The notes under the pieces were generated by a model. That model was given only the letters and a program-made list of their open reading frames with translations, was not told where the DNA came from and ran no database searches. Both the position numbers and the translations under genes were made by a program. A stretch of DNA of 64,000 nt from JACZUI01 sp965216725 (GTDB lineage Bacteria; Actinomycetota; Acidimicrobiia; Spongiisociales; ZC4RG35). This document shows, in pieces, positions 34,793 to 43,752 of the stretch. The first letter of the stretch is position 1; each line of letters starts with the position of its first letter. The stretch is taken from positions 124,001-188,000 of the forward strand of contig CBDCGI010000022.1 of assembly GCA_965216725.1 (NCBI GenBank), in the 5' to 3' direction.

Positions 34793-35539
34793 TCACCGGA
34801 GGAGCATCCGGGCTGCCGCGACCAGAGCTGCGAAAACCACAACCCAGCGAATCCAGTCGGCACCACGCTTGATCGCAAGGTTGGAAGCCAACCAGGCTCC
34901 TGTCATGTTTCCCACGGATAGAACGCCACCAGCGATTAGCGACACCTGGCCGGCGAGGAAGAAGACGGGTAACGCAATAGCCGTAAAGGCAAGGATCAGA
35001 GCCACTTTGGCGGCGTTGCCAGTGACCAGATTGAGGCCGGCCCCCAGGACGAGCCCGGCCAGAAGGAGGAACCCTACGCCGGCCTGGATGAATCCCCCGT
35101 AGAAGCCGATCGCGAAGAAGACGATTGGCCCTGTCCGTGGAGTGAGTTTGGGCAGTGTCCCACCTTTCCACCGTGAAGGGGAGACCAACACCGACAGGGC
35201 CACCCCAATAATCGCTATCGCAAAGACAACCTCGATCGTGTCAGGATCGGCCTGAGTCGCCAGCCACGATCCTCCGCCGGCTCCGGCGAGAACTGGGAGC
35301 ACCAGCGGCCGAACCACAGCCCATGGCACGGCACGGGCCCGGTGAAAGTTGGCAACGCCCACGGAGTTCTGGAGAAGGATCGCTACTCGGTTCGTTCCGT
35401 TCGCGAGCAAGGGGTCCCCGAGGACCTCCACCAGGACTGGCAGCGATATGGCCGAGCCCCCACCGGCCACGGTGTTCACGAAGCCTGCAATGAGACCGCC
35501 GGCGATCAGCGCCAATCCTTCGGCTAATCCAAGGTCCAT
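34793..35539 (-). CDS. TSUP family transporter (TauE/SafE)
   Basis: 248 residues with about eight membrane segments. The duplicated family motifs are visible: GFVNTVAGGGSAISLPVL near the N-terminus and GFYGGFIQAGVGFLLL in the second half. TSUP proteins export sulfite, sulfoacetate or other small organic acids. It starts 8 bases after the stop of the upstream MFS gene, so the two transporters are one operon. Confidence 0.9.
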   Translation of the reverse strand: MDLGLAEGLALIAGGLIAGFVNTVAGGGSAISLPVLVEVLGDPLLANGTNRVAILLQNSVGVANFHRARAVPWAVVRPLVLPVLAGAGGGSWLATQADPDTIEVVFAIAIIGVALSVLVSPSRWKGGTLPKLTPRTGPIVFFAIGFYGGFIQAGVGFLLLAGLVLGAGLNLVTGNAAKVALILAFTAIALPVFFLAGQVSLIAGGVLSVGNMTGAWLASNLAIKRGADWIRWVVVFAALVAAARMLLR

Positions 35540-35547
35540 CGTGGGCT

Positions 35548-36798
35548 CTATCTCTCCGTAGTTGTGCCGGAGAGTCCGTTCGCTTCAATCCTGGGCAAGA
35601 ACCTTCGTGCGGCGAGACCAGCCGCGACGAGGATGGTCAGGCCTCCGATGCCCAGAGCCCAGCGTGGGCTGAGGTTCTCTCCTAACCACCCCATCAAGGG
35701 CCCACCGATGGGGGTGGAGCCAAGAAAGGCGACTGCCCATAGTCCCATCACCCGGCCTCGCATCTCAGGAACAGATGAGAGTTGAAGAGTCGAATTGCCG
35801 ACTGCGATGAACGCCAGGCTCACGGCTCCGAGCCCCACCAATAAGACGACGGCGGTTATGAGGCCGGGAGCAAGAGATGCAAGCACTTGCGTCGCCCCGA
35901 ACAGGGTGGCGATCTGAAGGAGGAGCCTGTGGCCGTGGGCCTGCCTCGCTGCTGTCACCAGTCCGCCGGCGACCGCGCCGACGCCCATCGCCGATGTCAT
36001 GAGGGCGAAAGTCTGAGCGTCGCCTTCAAACGTGAAGCGTGCCAGGAGTGGCAGGACAACCTGGTATTCGAACGCGAACGTTCCCGCGACTGCCATGAGC
36101 AGTATCGGCATCATGACGGACGGGGTATGACGAACGTACGCGAGGCCTTCGCGCAGTTGCCGTTTGCGGCGGGGTTGAGAGGGTGTCTTCTCGAGCTCGC
36201 CGACGTCGAGAGCAAGAAGTGCTGCGATGACCGCCAGGTACGTGACCGCGTTGAACAAAAAGCACCAGGCAAGTCCGACCGTTGCGATCAGCACTCCAGC
36301 GATTGCGGGGCCCACGATTCGAGCAGCGTTCATCAGGGTGGAGTTGAGACTGAGAGCGTTCGTCAATTGGCTTGGCCCCACCATTTCCAAGACGAATGTC
36401 TGGCGGGCTGGATTGCCCAAGCTCCCCGCAAGGCCGAGCCCAAGAGCGAGTGCGTAGACCATCCACAGCTCCACGACTCCGGTGAGGGTGACGACCCCCA
36501 GTAGCGCCGCCGACAGAGCTGAGCCCGCCTGGGTGACGATGAGAATCAGCCGCTTGTCGGATCTGTCAGCAAAGAGACCGCCTAGTGGAGCGAGCAATAG
36601 GACCGGCAGGAATTGCAACGCGGTCACCAAGCCCACTGCGGTTCCGCTCCCAGTGAGCTCAAGGACGAGCCACGCCTGAGCGATGCGCTGTACCCAAACG
36701 CCTGACAGGGAGACGCTCTGACCTATGAAAAACAGCCTGAAGTTGCGCACCGCCAACGACGAGAAGATTCGACCCAGTTGGATTCTCACCGTCGTCAC
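35548..36798 (-). CDS. MFS transporter, MFS_3/enterobactin-exporter type
   Basis: 416 residues, 12 predicted helices. N-terminal NFRLFFIGQSVSLSGVWVQRIAQAWLVLELTGS and the loop GGLFADRSDKRLIL (motif A) are typical of the EntS/MFS_3 group; NPARQTFVLEMVG is a second group marker. Such proteins export siderophores, drugs or metabolites. It lies directly downstream of the FAH gene on the same strand (109-base gap) and could belong to the catabolic locus or be a separate unit with the TSUP gene. Confidence 0.88.
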   Translation of the reverse strand: MTTVRIQLGRIFSSLAVRNFRLFFIGQSVSLSGVWVQRIAQAWLVLELTGSGTAVGLVTALQFLPVLLLAPLGGLFADRSDKRLILIVTQAGSALSAALLGVVTLTGVVELWMVYALALGLGLAGSLGNPARQTFVLEMVGPSQLTNALSLNSTLMNAARIVGPAIAGVLIATVGLAWCFLFNAVTYLAVIAALLALDVGELEKTPSQPRRKRQLREGLAYVRHTPSVMMPILLMAVAGTFAFEYQVVLPLLARFTFEGDAQTFALMTSAMGVGAVAGGLVTAARQAHGHRLLLQIATLFGATQVLASLAPGLITAVVLLVGLGAVSLAFIAVGNSTLQLSSVPEMRGRVMGLWAVAFLGSTPIGGPLMGWLGENLSPRWALGIGGLTILVAAGLAARRFLPRIEANGLSGTTTER

Positions 36799-36907
36799 AG
36801 GAAAGGACCTCTCATCGGATCAGCCCTCGCGCCTCAAGGTCGCTCGGGATTGGCGATCCGAGCCTTGGAACTGGTCGGCTCAACATCAGCGTCGAACGCC
36901 CGCTGTG

Positions 36908-37753
36908 TCAGGCGGTGTGCGCATCCTCCCAGGAGATGATTGGGTTGCGCAAGACCCCGATACGGTCGATCTCTGCCTCTACGACATCGCCGGGCTTCAG
37001 GTATAGCGACTCCGCATCTTCGCTGAAGCCGGCCACGCCCGAAACCGTCCCGGTGGAGAGAATGTCACCCGGGCTGTACCCCATCGGGGAGTAGTGGGAA
37101 ACGATCTCCTGGATTGTGACCGACATGTTCCCTGTGTTGGATACCTGACGTGCCTCGCCGTTGACTCGTAGCTCGACGTCCAGCGAATGAGGATCTCCAA
37201 TCTCGTCAGGAGTGACGATCCAAGGGCCAATTGGACAGAACGTGTCGATCCCCTTGCAAAACGAGAACACACCAGACTCCATCTCGCGACGCTGGATATC
37301 ACGGGCGGTGATGTCGTTGAAGATCAGGTAGCCGGCGATGTATTCGTCCGCTTCTTCGGCTGAGAAGAACTTGCCCTCTTTGCCGATGATCACCGCGAGC
37401 TCTAATTCGTAGTCGAGCTCATTTGTCAATTGGTGTGGGTAGACGATGGGATCGTCAGGTCCGATGATTGCGTCCACATTCTGAAAAAACACTATCCACG
37501 GCAGCACCGGGTGGGACCAGTTGACGCGTAGCGATTCTTCATGATGCTCTCGGTAGTTTCCTGCCGTGTGGAAGAACTTCTTGGGGATAATCGGAGCACC
37601 CAAGTCGACGTCTTCCAACGCGAAATCGTGGCCCGTCTCGGCAACGTTGCCACCTCGTTCGAAGTACTCCCGCATTGATGAGACTTCGAACTCGACGATC
37701 CGATCCTCGGCGACCCGGCCGACCAAGCCCTGGTTGAACGTGACCAGCTTCAT
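36908..37753 (-). CDS. Fumarylacetoacetate hydrolase family protein
   Basis: 281 residues. The FAH core is clear: LDYELELAVIIGKEGKFFSAEEA (metal Glu pair), GYLIFNDITARDIQRREM and KGIDTFCPIGPWIV, then a Gly-rich C-terminus (DILSTGTVSGV). Relatives hydrolyse or isomerise 2-oxo-acid ring-cleavage products such as 2-hydroxyhepta-2,4-diene-1,7-dioate, or decarboxylate oxaloacetate. It lies 49 bases after the GntR gene, with a perfect 12-bp palindrome in the gap. Context suggests a late step in ring degradation. Confidence 0.9.
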   Translation of the reverse strand: MKLVTFNQGLVGRVAEDRIVEFEVSSMREYFERGGNVAETGHDFALEDVDLGAPIIPKKFFHTAGNYREHHEESLRVNWSHPVLPWIVFFQNVDAIIGPDDPIVYPHQLTNELDYELELAVIIGKEGKFFSAEEADEYIAGYLIFNDITARDIQRREMESGVFSFCKGIDTFCPIGPWIVTPDEIGDPHSLDVELRVNGEARQVSNTGNMSVTIQEIVSHYSPMGYSPGDILSTGTVSGVAGFSEDAESLYLKPGDVVEAEIDRIGVLRNPIISWEDAHTA

Positions 37754-37780
37754 TGGGCCCGGTTGGTCAGAAGATTTGAC

Positions 37781-37792
37781 ATTTGATCAAAT
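37781..37792. promoter_or_regulatory. 12-bp palindrome, putative GntR operator
   Basis: ATTTGATCAAAT is a perfect palindrome between the GntR/FCD gene and the FAH gene. FCD-type regulators bind short AT-rich palindromes of this kind. The TTGATCAA core recurs at 51539-51546 in the other promoter region of the locus. Confidence 0.5.
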
Positions 37793-37802
37793 CTAGCACC
37801 GC

Positions 37803-38486
37803 CTACGAAACCGTGCCCCCGTCGCTCTCCAAATCGTGAAGGGCGGCGATACCGGCTTCGAAGCTGTTGGAAAGGTGGGTCCTGAGACGTTTCTCGGCGA
37901 GGTCGGGATCACCGGCGGCGCAGGCTTCGACGATGTCGCGGTGCTCTTGGATTCGCTGTTCGGGTGTGCCTCGCAGTGGCAGAGAAAGCCGCCGATAGCG
38001 TTCGCTGTTGTCCCAGAGCATCGGCAACAAAAGATGCAGCCAGCGTGAGCCTGAGAGCTCATATAGCTCCATATGCACGTCGCCGTGAAGGTCGCGCGCC
38101 GATGCCAATCCTGCAACGGATGCCTTGGCGTACTCGTCGACCAGATTTCGAAGGCGTTCGCGGTCGTCATCGACCATGCGTTCGGTTGCGAGGCGGACCG
38201 CCCTGCTCTCTAGCTCGAGTCGTATCTGGTAGGTGTCCTCGAGGTCCGAGGCAGACATCGGAGCCACCACAACACCGCGGTGCGGCGTTCTGACGATCAA
38301 CCCCTTTTGTTCCAAGAACCTAAGGGCCTCTCTTATCGGCACCGAGCTCATGCGTAGCCGACTGACATACTCTTGGAGACGTATCGGAGTGCCCGGGGGG
38401 ATTTCCCCGGAGACAATTGCCTCTCGCAGCTCGGCGAGGGCTACATCTGCGAGAGTCCTGGCTCCCTCATTCGGTCGCAGCGCCAC
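37803..38486 (-). CDS. GntR family regulator, FCD (FadR-type) domain
   Basis: 227 residues. N-terminal winged helix with GEIPPGTPIRLQEYVSRLRMSSVPIREALRFLEQKGLIV, then an all-helical FCD domain with metal-binding positions (Asp in RDLHGDVHMEL, His in QEHRDIVEAC, His near the end in RTHLSNS). FCD regulators usually respond to organic acids and repress nearby catabolic genes. It sits inside the catabolic locus, so it is the likely local regulator. Confidence 0.9.
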   Translation of the reverse strand: MALRPNEGARTLADVALAELREAIVSGEIPPGTPIRLQEYVSRLRMSSVPIREALRFLEQKGLIVRTPHRGVVVAPMSASDLEDTYQIRLELESRAVRLATERMVDDDRERLRNLVDEYAKASVAGLASARDLHGDVHMELYELSGSRWLHLLLPMLWDNSERYRRLSLPLRGTPEQRIQEHRDIVEACAAGDPDLAEKRLRTHLSNSFEAGIAALHDLESDGGTVS

Positions 38487-38589
38487 GTCTGAACCCTAAA
38501 CCTTCAGGTCAACGAACGGCCAGTGGCTGATGAGCCCAGGTCGAGACTCAGATGCGGTCGATCGGCTGGCTTGAGTCTTGCCGCCGAGC

Positions 38590-39801
38590 TCAAGACGGCC
38601 CTGCGCTCTCCACTGCAGTAACCGTGGACAGCTCCGACACCATTGCGACGAACTCGTCGTCCGGAACCAATCCGCCGCGCTCGATGCCTCGGTCCTTCAC
38701 CCGTGCCAGAAGGTCGGCGTGGAGTTCCTCGGGGATGTCGAGCGACAATTCCTGGGCCTTGACCTTGATGCTCGCCAGCCCGCTCTTCTTTCCAAGGACC
38801 AGGCCCCGTTCGGCGCCCACCAGCTGCGACGAAAAAGGCTCGATCGCCATCGGATCGTGGAACTGTGATGCCACGGCGCCGCTTTCTCTGATGAAAAGGT
38901 TGCGCCCGGTTACTGGTTTCCAGGGGGCGAGGTCGTATCCAGAGAGTCGCTGGACGGTTGCGGCCACGTCGGCAATGTGCTCGAGCGCCAGACCGGTGTC
39001 GGTGCGATATATCGCCTCCGCTGCCAAGGCGAACTCGGCGAGGTCCATATTGCCGGCACGTTCACCCATTCCGTTGATCGTTCCATGGACCCAGTCGGCT
39101 CCTGCTCGGACCGCCTCGATCGCGCCTGCGGTTGCCAGTCCGAAGTCGTCGTGGCCGTGCCAGTGAATTGGCACGCCGTCGCCCACCCAAGAGCGCGCCT
39201 CAATGACCATGCCCGCAGCGGCCTCTGGCGCAGCAATGCCAAGAGTGTCAACGAGGGCTATCTCCCTGGCGCCGGCTTCGATCGAAGCTGTGTAGATCCG
39301 CTCGAGAAAGGACCTCTCGGCACGGCTTCCGTCTACTCCGAAGAAGCAGACATGGATGCCGTTTTCAGTGGCCATGCGAACCGAGTCAACGACTCTCTGG
39401 ACGACCACATCTCTCGTCAGGCCGTAGGCCGACAGCTTCCCGTCGCTCACCGGGGTCTCGATCACCGCAGCCCGCACTCCCAGCTCCAGCAGTTGCTCGA
39501 CGTCGGGGATCACGGCCCGTGAGAACCCCCAGATCTCGGCATTGAGGTTTGCGTCCAGGATCAGCTTGAACGCCTGGACATCGTCGGCCGAAACACGGGG
39601 AAATCCTGCTTCGATGCGGTCGACTCCGAGGCGATCGAGGGCTACGGCAATCTCAAGCTTGGCTTCGGGGCCCAATGCGACCCCGACCGTTTGCTCACCG
39701 TCACGAAGAGTCGTGTCATAGATTCCGACTCTCTTCTCCAGGGCAGAGTCTGCTGCCACGTCATTGAAGGATCCGGTCCACACCAGTTCACGATCGAGCA
39801 T
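38590..39801 (-). CDS. LeuA/homocitrate synthase-like enzyme (HMGL family)
   Basis: 403 residues. The TIM-barrel motifs are intact: GIYDTTLRDGEQTVGV (R33, D34), IHWHGHDDFGLATA (metal His pair) and GTINGMGERAGNMDL. The C-terminal part (GKKSGLASI) matches homocitrate/isopropylmalate synthases, but the length lacks a full LeuA regulatory domain, closer to NifV-type. The forward reaction would condense acetyl-CoA with a 2-oxo acid; in this catabolic setting a re(versible) aldol step is equally possible. Ribosome site GAGGGGC precedes the ATG. It lies 32 bases after the ABC ATPase gene. Confidence 0.85.
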   Translation of the reverse strand: MLDRELVWTGSFNDVAADSALEKRVGIYDTTLRDGEQTVGVALGPEAKLEIAVALDRLGVDRIEAGFPRVSADDVQAFKLILDANLNAEIWGFSRAVIPDVEQLLELGVRAAVIETPVSDGKLSAYGLTRDVVVQRVVDSVRMATENGIHVCFFGVDGSRAERSFLERIYTASIEAGAREIALVDTLGIAAPEAAAGMVIEARSWVGDGVPIHWHGHDDFGLATAGAIEAVRAGADWVHGTINGMGERAGNMDLAEFALAAEAIYRTDTGLALEHIADVAATVQRLSGYDLAPWKPVTGRNLFIRESGAVASQFHDPMAIEPFSSQLVGAERGLVLGKKSGLASIKVKAQELSLDIPEELHADLLARVKDRGIERGGLVPDDEFVAMVSELSTVTAVESAGPS

Positions 39802-39833
39802 TGCCCCTCACGTTTTAGCAAATATCAATTATA

Positions 39834-40835
39834 TCATTGGCCAATTGGCCCGGCGACTCGCTCGTCCGAGCTGTAGAGGTGGCAAGCCGCGAGGTGATGC
39901 GGCCCGACGTCAACCTGATTTGGGGTGGTGCTGCATATATCCATCACCGCCGGGCACCTGGTTCGGAATCGACATCCTGCGGGGGGTTCCAGGGGATTCG
40001 GCAGTTCCCCTTCGATCTTCAGCCGGGGCCGCTTCTCGCTTGGGTGAGTCGGCAAATCTGAAGCAAACAGTCCCTGTGTGTAGGGGTGCTTGGGGTCTTC
40101 GAAGATCTGTTGACATGGACCGCTCTCAACTATTCGACCCATATACATGACGGCCACTTCATCGGCTACGTAGCGGACGGTGGCGAGGTCGTGAGAGATC
40201 ATCAGATAAGTCGTGCCGAATTCGAGTTGGATGTCCTTGAGGAGATTCAGCACCTGCGCTTGGACCGATACGTCCAGGGCCGATACCGGCTCGTCCAGGA
40301 CAAGTAGTTTGGGTTCTGTGATCAACGCGCTGGCGAGTGCTATTCGTTGGCGTTGACCGCCACTGAATTCGTGGGGAAAGAGGTCTGCGTGCCATGGGCG
40401 GAGCCCGACCTTCTCCAGGGTGCCCTTAACTCGATCTCGAACCTCTCCTTTCGGCATCGCATGATTGGCCACGAGAGGCTCCGCCACAATGCTCCGGACC
40501 TTCATACGCGGGCTGAGCGACGCCCATGGGTCTTGGAAGACCGCCTGTACCGTCGACCGAAACCAAGGCAGTTCCGACTTCTGAAGTGCGTGAATGTCTT
40601 TTCCTTCGAGCGTGACCGATCCTGATGTCGGCTCTACCAGCCTGAGGACGATGCGGGCTGTGGTCGTCTTGCCGCACCCTGATTCGCCCACCAAGGCCAA
40701 TGTCTTGCCCTGCTCCACCGAGAACGTGATCCCGTCGACGGCCCTGACGTGGCCGATGGTTCGACCCCCGTATTGGCCCCTAGAGACGGGGAAGTGTTTG
40801 GTAAGGCCGTGGACGTCGATCAGAGGCTGTGCCAT
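39834..40835 (-). CDS. Peptide-type ABC transporter ATPase (DppF/OppF-like)
   Basis: 333 residues. Walker A GESGCGKTT, Q-loop VFQDPWASLSP, signature SGGQRQR, Walker B LLVLDEP, then the oligopeptide C-terminal domain with Cys-rich GCRFRTRCP (iron-sulfur-type Cys cluster of OppD/F). It energises import of the compound bound by the 51.5-kb binding protein. Its start overlaps the preceding ATPase gene by 16 bases and has ribosome site GAGGAGGCGG. Confidence 0.92.
   Translation of the reverse strand: MAQPLIDVHGLTKHFPVSRGQYGGRTIGHVRAVDGITFSVEQGKTLALVGESGCGKTTTARIVLRLVEPTSGSVTLEGKDIHALQKSELPWFRSTVQAVFQDPWASLSPRMKVRSIVAEPLVANHAMPKGEVRDRVKGTLEKVGLRPWHADLFPHEFSGGQRQRIALASALITEPKLLVLDEPVSALDVSVQAQVLNLLKDIQLEFGTTYLMISHDLATVRYVADEVAVMYMGRIVESGPCQQIFEDPKHPYTQGLFASDLPTHPSEKRPRLKIEGELPNPLEPPAGCRFRTRCPAVMDICSTTPNQVDVGPHHLAACHLYSSDERVAGPIGQ
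39837..39844. promoter_or_regulatory. TTGGCCAA palindrome before LeuA-like gene
   Basis: TTGGCCAA lies in TATCATTGGCCAATT, close in sequence to TATCATTGATCAACT at 51534. It overlaps the end of the ATPase gene and lies 36 bases upstream of the LeuA-like start; it could be a weaker regulator site. Confidence 0.25.
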
Positions 40836-41848
40836 TCCGCCTCCTCTGACCTCCAACAACTAGCAGTGTGACCCGTTGATACCTCGACCGGGTGTGGATA
40901 CTCGGCCTCGCATTCGTCGAGTCGGTATGGGCACCGGGGGGCAAACCGACAACCCGGTGGGAGGTCGTTCAACGCAGGTGGGTTGCCGTCTATGGATGGG
41001 AGGCGATCGAGCGTCAATGCGGCCCGCGGCCTGGCTGCCAATAGCGCTTTTGTGTAAGGGTGTCTCGGAGAGTCGAAAATCTCATCTACCCGGCCCTGCT
41101 CGACGATTCGCCCCGCGTACATGACTGCAACTCGGTCGCACGACTCTGCCACGACGCCGAAGTCGTGTGTGATGAGGATGATCCCAACCGAGGTTTGCTC
41201 TCGGAGCTCGTCGAGTAGTCGGAGGTATTGGGCCTGGATCGTCACATCCAGGGCGGTTGTCGGTTCGTCGGCGATGAGAACGGAAGGGCCGTAGGCGATA
41301 GCCATAGCGCCGACGATTCGCTGTTTCATCCCTCCGCTCATCTGGTGGGGGAAGTTGCGCAGACGGCGTTCCGGGGCAGAGACACGAACATCTCTCAATG
41401 CCTGGAGCGATCGCTCGTGGACCTCCTCAGACGACGCTTCTCGGTCGTGAACACGTATGGCCTCGCTCAGTTGGTTGCCTACTGAGAAGACTGGGTTGAG
41501 AGACTGCTGCGGGTCTTGGAGGATCATCGAGATCTCTTGTCCACGCACCTTTCGCATCTGCTTTTCGCTGAGGGTCAGCAGGTCGCGGCCGTTAAGCCAC
41601 ACCTCTCCTCCCAAGATCCGGCCCGCCGGTTCCGGTGGAAGGCGGACCAGGGAAAGAGCCAGCATGGACTTGCCACTGCCTGACTCGCCGACAATCCCAA
41701 GCGTTTCGCCAGGAAACAGCTCGAGGGAGACACCGTCAACGGCTTTGGTCACTCCCCATCGCGTGTAGAGGTAGGTGACCAGATTCTTGACCTCGAGGAC
41801 GGGCGTCTTTTGCTGCGACAGGCTCCCATCACCGGCTCGCTGACTCAT
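40820..41848 (-). CDS. Peptide-type ABC transporter ATPase (DppD/OppD-like)
   Basis: 342 residues. Walker A GESGSGKSM, Q-loop ILQDPQQSLNP, signature SGGMKQR, Walker B VLIADEP, and the C-terminal Cys motif GCRFAPRCPYRLDEC. The start at ATG 41848 overlaps the permease stop by 4 bases; the longer frame lies inside the permease gene. It partners with the second ATPase. Confidence 0.92.
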   Translation of the reverse strand: MSQRAGDGSLSQQKTPVLEVKNLVTYLYTRWGVTKAVDGVSLELFPGETLGIVGESGSGKSMLALSLVRLPPEPAGRILGGEVWLNGRDLLTLSEKQMRKVRGQEISMILQDPQQSLNPVFSVGNQLSEAIRVHDREASSEEVHERSLQALRDVRVSAPERRLRNFPHQMSGGMKQRIVGAMAIAYGPSVLIADEPTTALDVTIQAQYLRLLDELREQTSVGIILITHDFGVVAESCDRVAVMYAGRIVEQGRVDEIFDSPRHPYTKALLAARPRAALTLDRLPSIDGNPPALNDLPPGCRFAPRCPYRLDECEAEYPHPVEVSTGHTASCWRSEEAEWHSL

Positions 41849-42789
41849 CGCCGCTGCCTCATCTTGGGGTCCAGGAAGTCGCGTAGCCAATCGCCCATGA
41901 GATTCAACGACAGGACCACAAGCAGAATGGCAAGACCCGGGAAGAATGAGATCCACCAGGCGGTCAGGATTTGATCTCGTCCGTCAGAAACCATGACTCC
42001 CCAGCTGGGATTCGGGCGCGGAATGCCGGCTCCGATGAAGCTCAAAGAGGACTCTTCGAGAATGACGACTCCTACCTGGAGTGTGGCGAGAACGATGAGT
42101 GTGTTCGCGACATTGGGGAGGACGTGTCGCAGCATTATCTTCCATTTCGACGAGCCGGCCACTTTGGCCTTTGCTACGTACTCGGTTTCACGGACACTCA
42201 GAGTCTCACCCCTCACTTGTCGAGCGAAGCTCGCCCACATCGTCACTGCGATGATGGCCACGATGGTTATGAAGGAGGGTCCGATAGCGGCAACGATCAC
42301 GAGGGCCAGGAGCACAATCGGCAGGCTCAGGAATGTGTCGATGAGCCAACTGACCGTGCGGTCCACCCAACCTCCGAAATAGCCGGCCAACAGTCCGAGA
42401 GTTGTGCCGAGGGAGGCGCCGACGAGGATGGTCAGGGACGCGACCGTGAGCGAAATCCGGGCGCCATAAATGATTCTCGTGAGGATGTCCCGGCCCTGTT
42501 TGTCGGTACCCAGCGGGTAGGTCCACGTCCCTTCTTCGAGCCATGCCGGTGGCGTTAGACGGTCGCCGAGCTCGCCACGCAGCGGGTCGTGGACCGTGAT
42601 GAAGTCGGCCAGGATGGCAGGGAGAATCAGGACAAATACGACGATGAAGATCGGGACCCACGGGACACGGTCCCGCCGCCTGCGCAGCCAGCGGAATCGA
42701 CGTCTGCTGGTCGAACCGGCGTAGTTCGCTTCCGGATCCAAGACCTCGGAAGGAGGTAGGTCCGACCCCTTTCTCAGCCCCTTCGTCAT
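41845..42789 (-). CDS. ABC transporter permease (DppC-like)
   Basis: 314 residues, about six membrane segments. A cytoplasmic basic N-terminus precedes TM1 (VPIFIVVFVLILPAILADF), then the external YPLGTDKQGRDILTRIIYGAR typical of DppC/OppC. The EAA loop that contacts the ATPase reads YVAKAKVAGSSKWKIMLRHVLPN. The ATG at 42789 overlaps the DppB-like stop by 4 bases. Confidence 0.93.
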   Translation of the reverse strand: MTKGLRKGSDLPPSEVLDPEANYAGSTSRRRFRWLRRRRDRVPWVPIFIVVFVLILPAILADFITVHDPLRGELGDRLTPPAWLEEGTWTYPLGTDKQGRDILTRIIYGARISLTVASLTILVGASLGTTLGLLAGYFGGWVDRTVSWLIDTFLSLPIVLLALVIVAAIGPSFITIVAIIAVTMWASFARQVRGETLSVRETEYVAKAKVAGSSKWKIMLRHVLPNVANTLIVLATLQVGVVILEESSLSFIGAGIPRPNPSWGVMVSDGRDQILTAWWISFFPGLAILLVVLSLNLMGDWLRDFLDPKMRQRR

Positions 42790-43721
42790 GCTATCGCCTT
42801 GGCGCCCAGCCTTACTCTGGGATCGATGTAGGCATAAGCGACGTCTATGAGAAGGTTCATCACCACGATCGCTGTGGCCGTGAAAAGTGCAAGAGCCTGC
42901 ACCACGGGGAAATCCCTGGCGTTCGCAGCCTCGAAGGCAAGAAGCCCCACTCCCGGCCAGCCAAAGACGATCTCTACGACGGTGGCTCCGGTGAGCATCC
43001 GCACTGCGATGCCGCCGAAGAAGGTGAGCGGGGCTATGGAAGCGGGCTTGAGGGCGTGCTTGATGATTACCTTGAGTTCCGCAACGCCCTTTAGGCGTGC
43101 CAACTTCACGTACTCGGTGCCTAACGTTTCCAGCATCGCCGATCTGAACAATCTCAGGAGAGCCGCGATCCCGAACAAGGCGATCACAAAGCTGGGCAAG
43201 ATGTAGCTCCTCCAGCTGCTGATCCCCGAGGTTGGAATGAAGTCCCATGGGACCGCCACCAGCCAGATGAGGACGATGGCGAGCCAGAACTCCGGCACCG
43301 ACTGTCCGAAGAGGGCGAGTCCCTTGGCAATCCGATCAGCAAGCGATCCGCGCTTCACTGCGGACAGGACACCTAACGGAACTCCGATGACAATCGTCAG
43401 CATGGTGGCGACCGCGCCCAGCTTGATCGAGGCCGGCAGGCGATCCGCGATGACTGATCCCGCCGTCTCGGTGGGGTACAGGAAAGACGGTCCGAAGTCA
43501 CCCTTTACCGCGTTTCCGATGAACGAGATGTACTGCTGAATCAGTGGCTCATCGAGGCCCCATTGTTCACGTAGGGCTGCCTCATCCTCCCGGCTCATGT
43601 CGACTGGTGCGAGCACGTCGAGGGGGTCCCCGGTGAGTCGAGCAAGGAAGAACACAATCAATGAGACCGCGAATAGCGTTAGGAGACCGCGGATGCTGTT
43701 GATGAGGATGTACCGCGCCAT
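42786..43721 (-). CDS. ABC transporter permease (DppB-like)
   Basis: 311 residues, about six membrane segments. N-terminal LINSIRGLLTLFAVSLIVFFLARLTGDP and the EAA loop YVKLARLKGVAELKVIIKHALKP are DppB/OppB signatures. It lies 31 bases after the LVIVD gene and is coupled to the DppC-like gene. Together they form the import channel. Confidence 0.93.
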   Translation of the reverse strand: MARYILINSIRGLLTLFAVSLIVFFLARLTGDPLDVLAPVDMSREDEAALREQWGLDEPLIQQYISFIGNAVKGDFGPSFLYPTETAGSVIADRLPASIKLGAVATMLTIVIGVPLGVLSAVKRGSLADRIAKGLALFGQSVPEFWLAIVLIWLVAVPWDFIPTSGISSWRSYILPSFVIALFGIAALLRLFRSAMLETLGTEYVKLARLKGVAELKVIIKHALKPASIAPLTFFGGIAVRMLTGATVVEIVFGWPGVGLLAFEAANARDFPVVQALALFTATAIVVMNLLIDVAYAYIDPRVRLGAKAIA

Positions 43722-43752
43722 CAGAACTCCAGGTTATGGGCGGTGGGCCGCT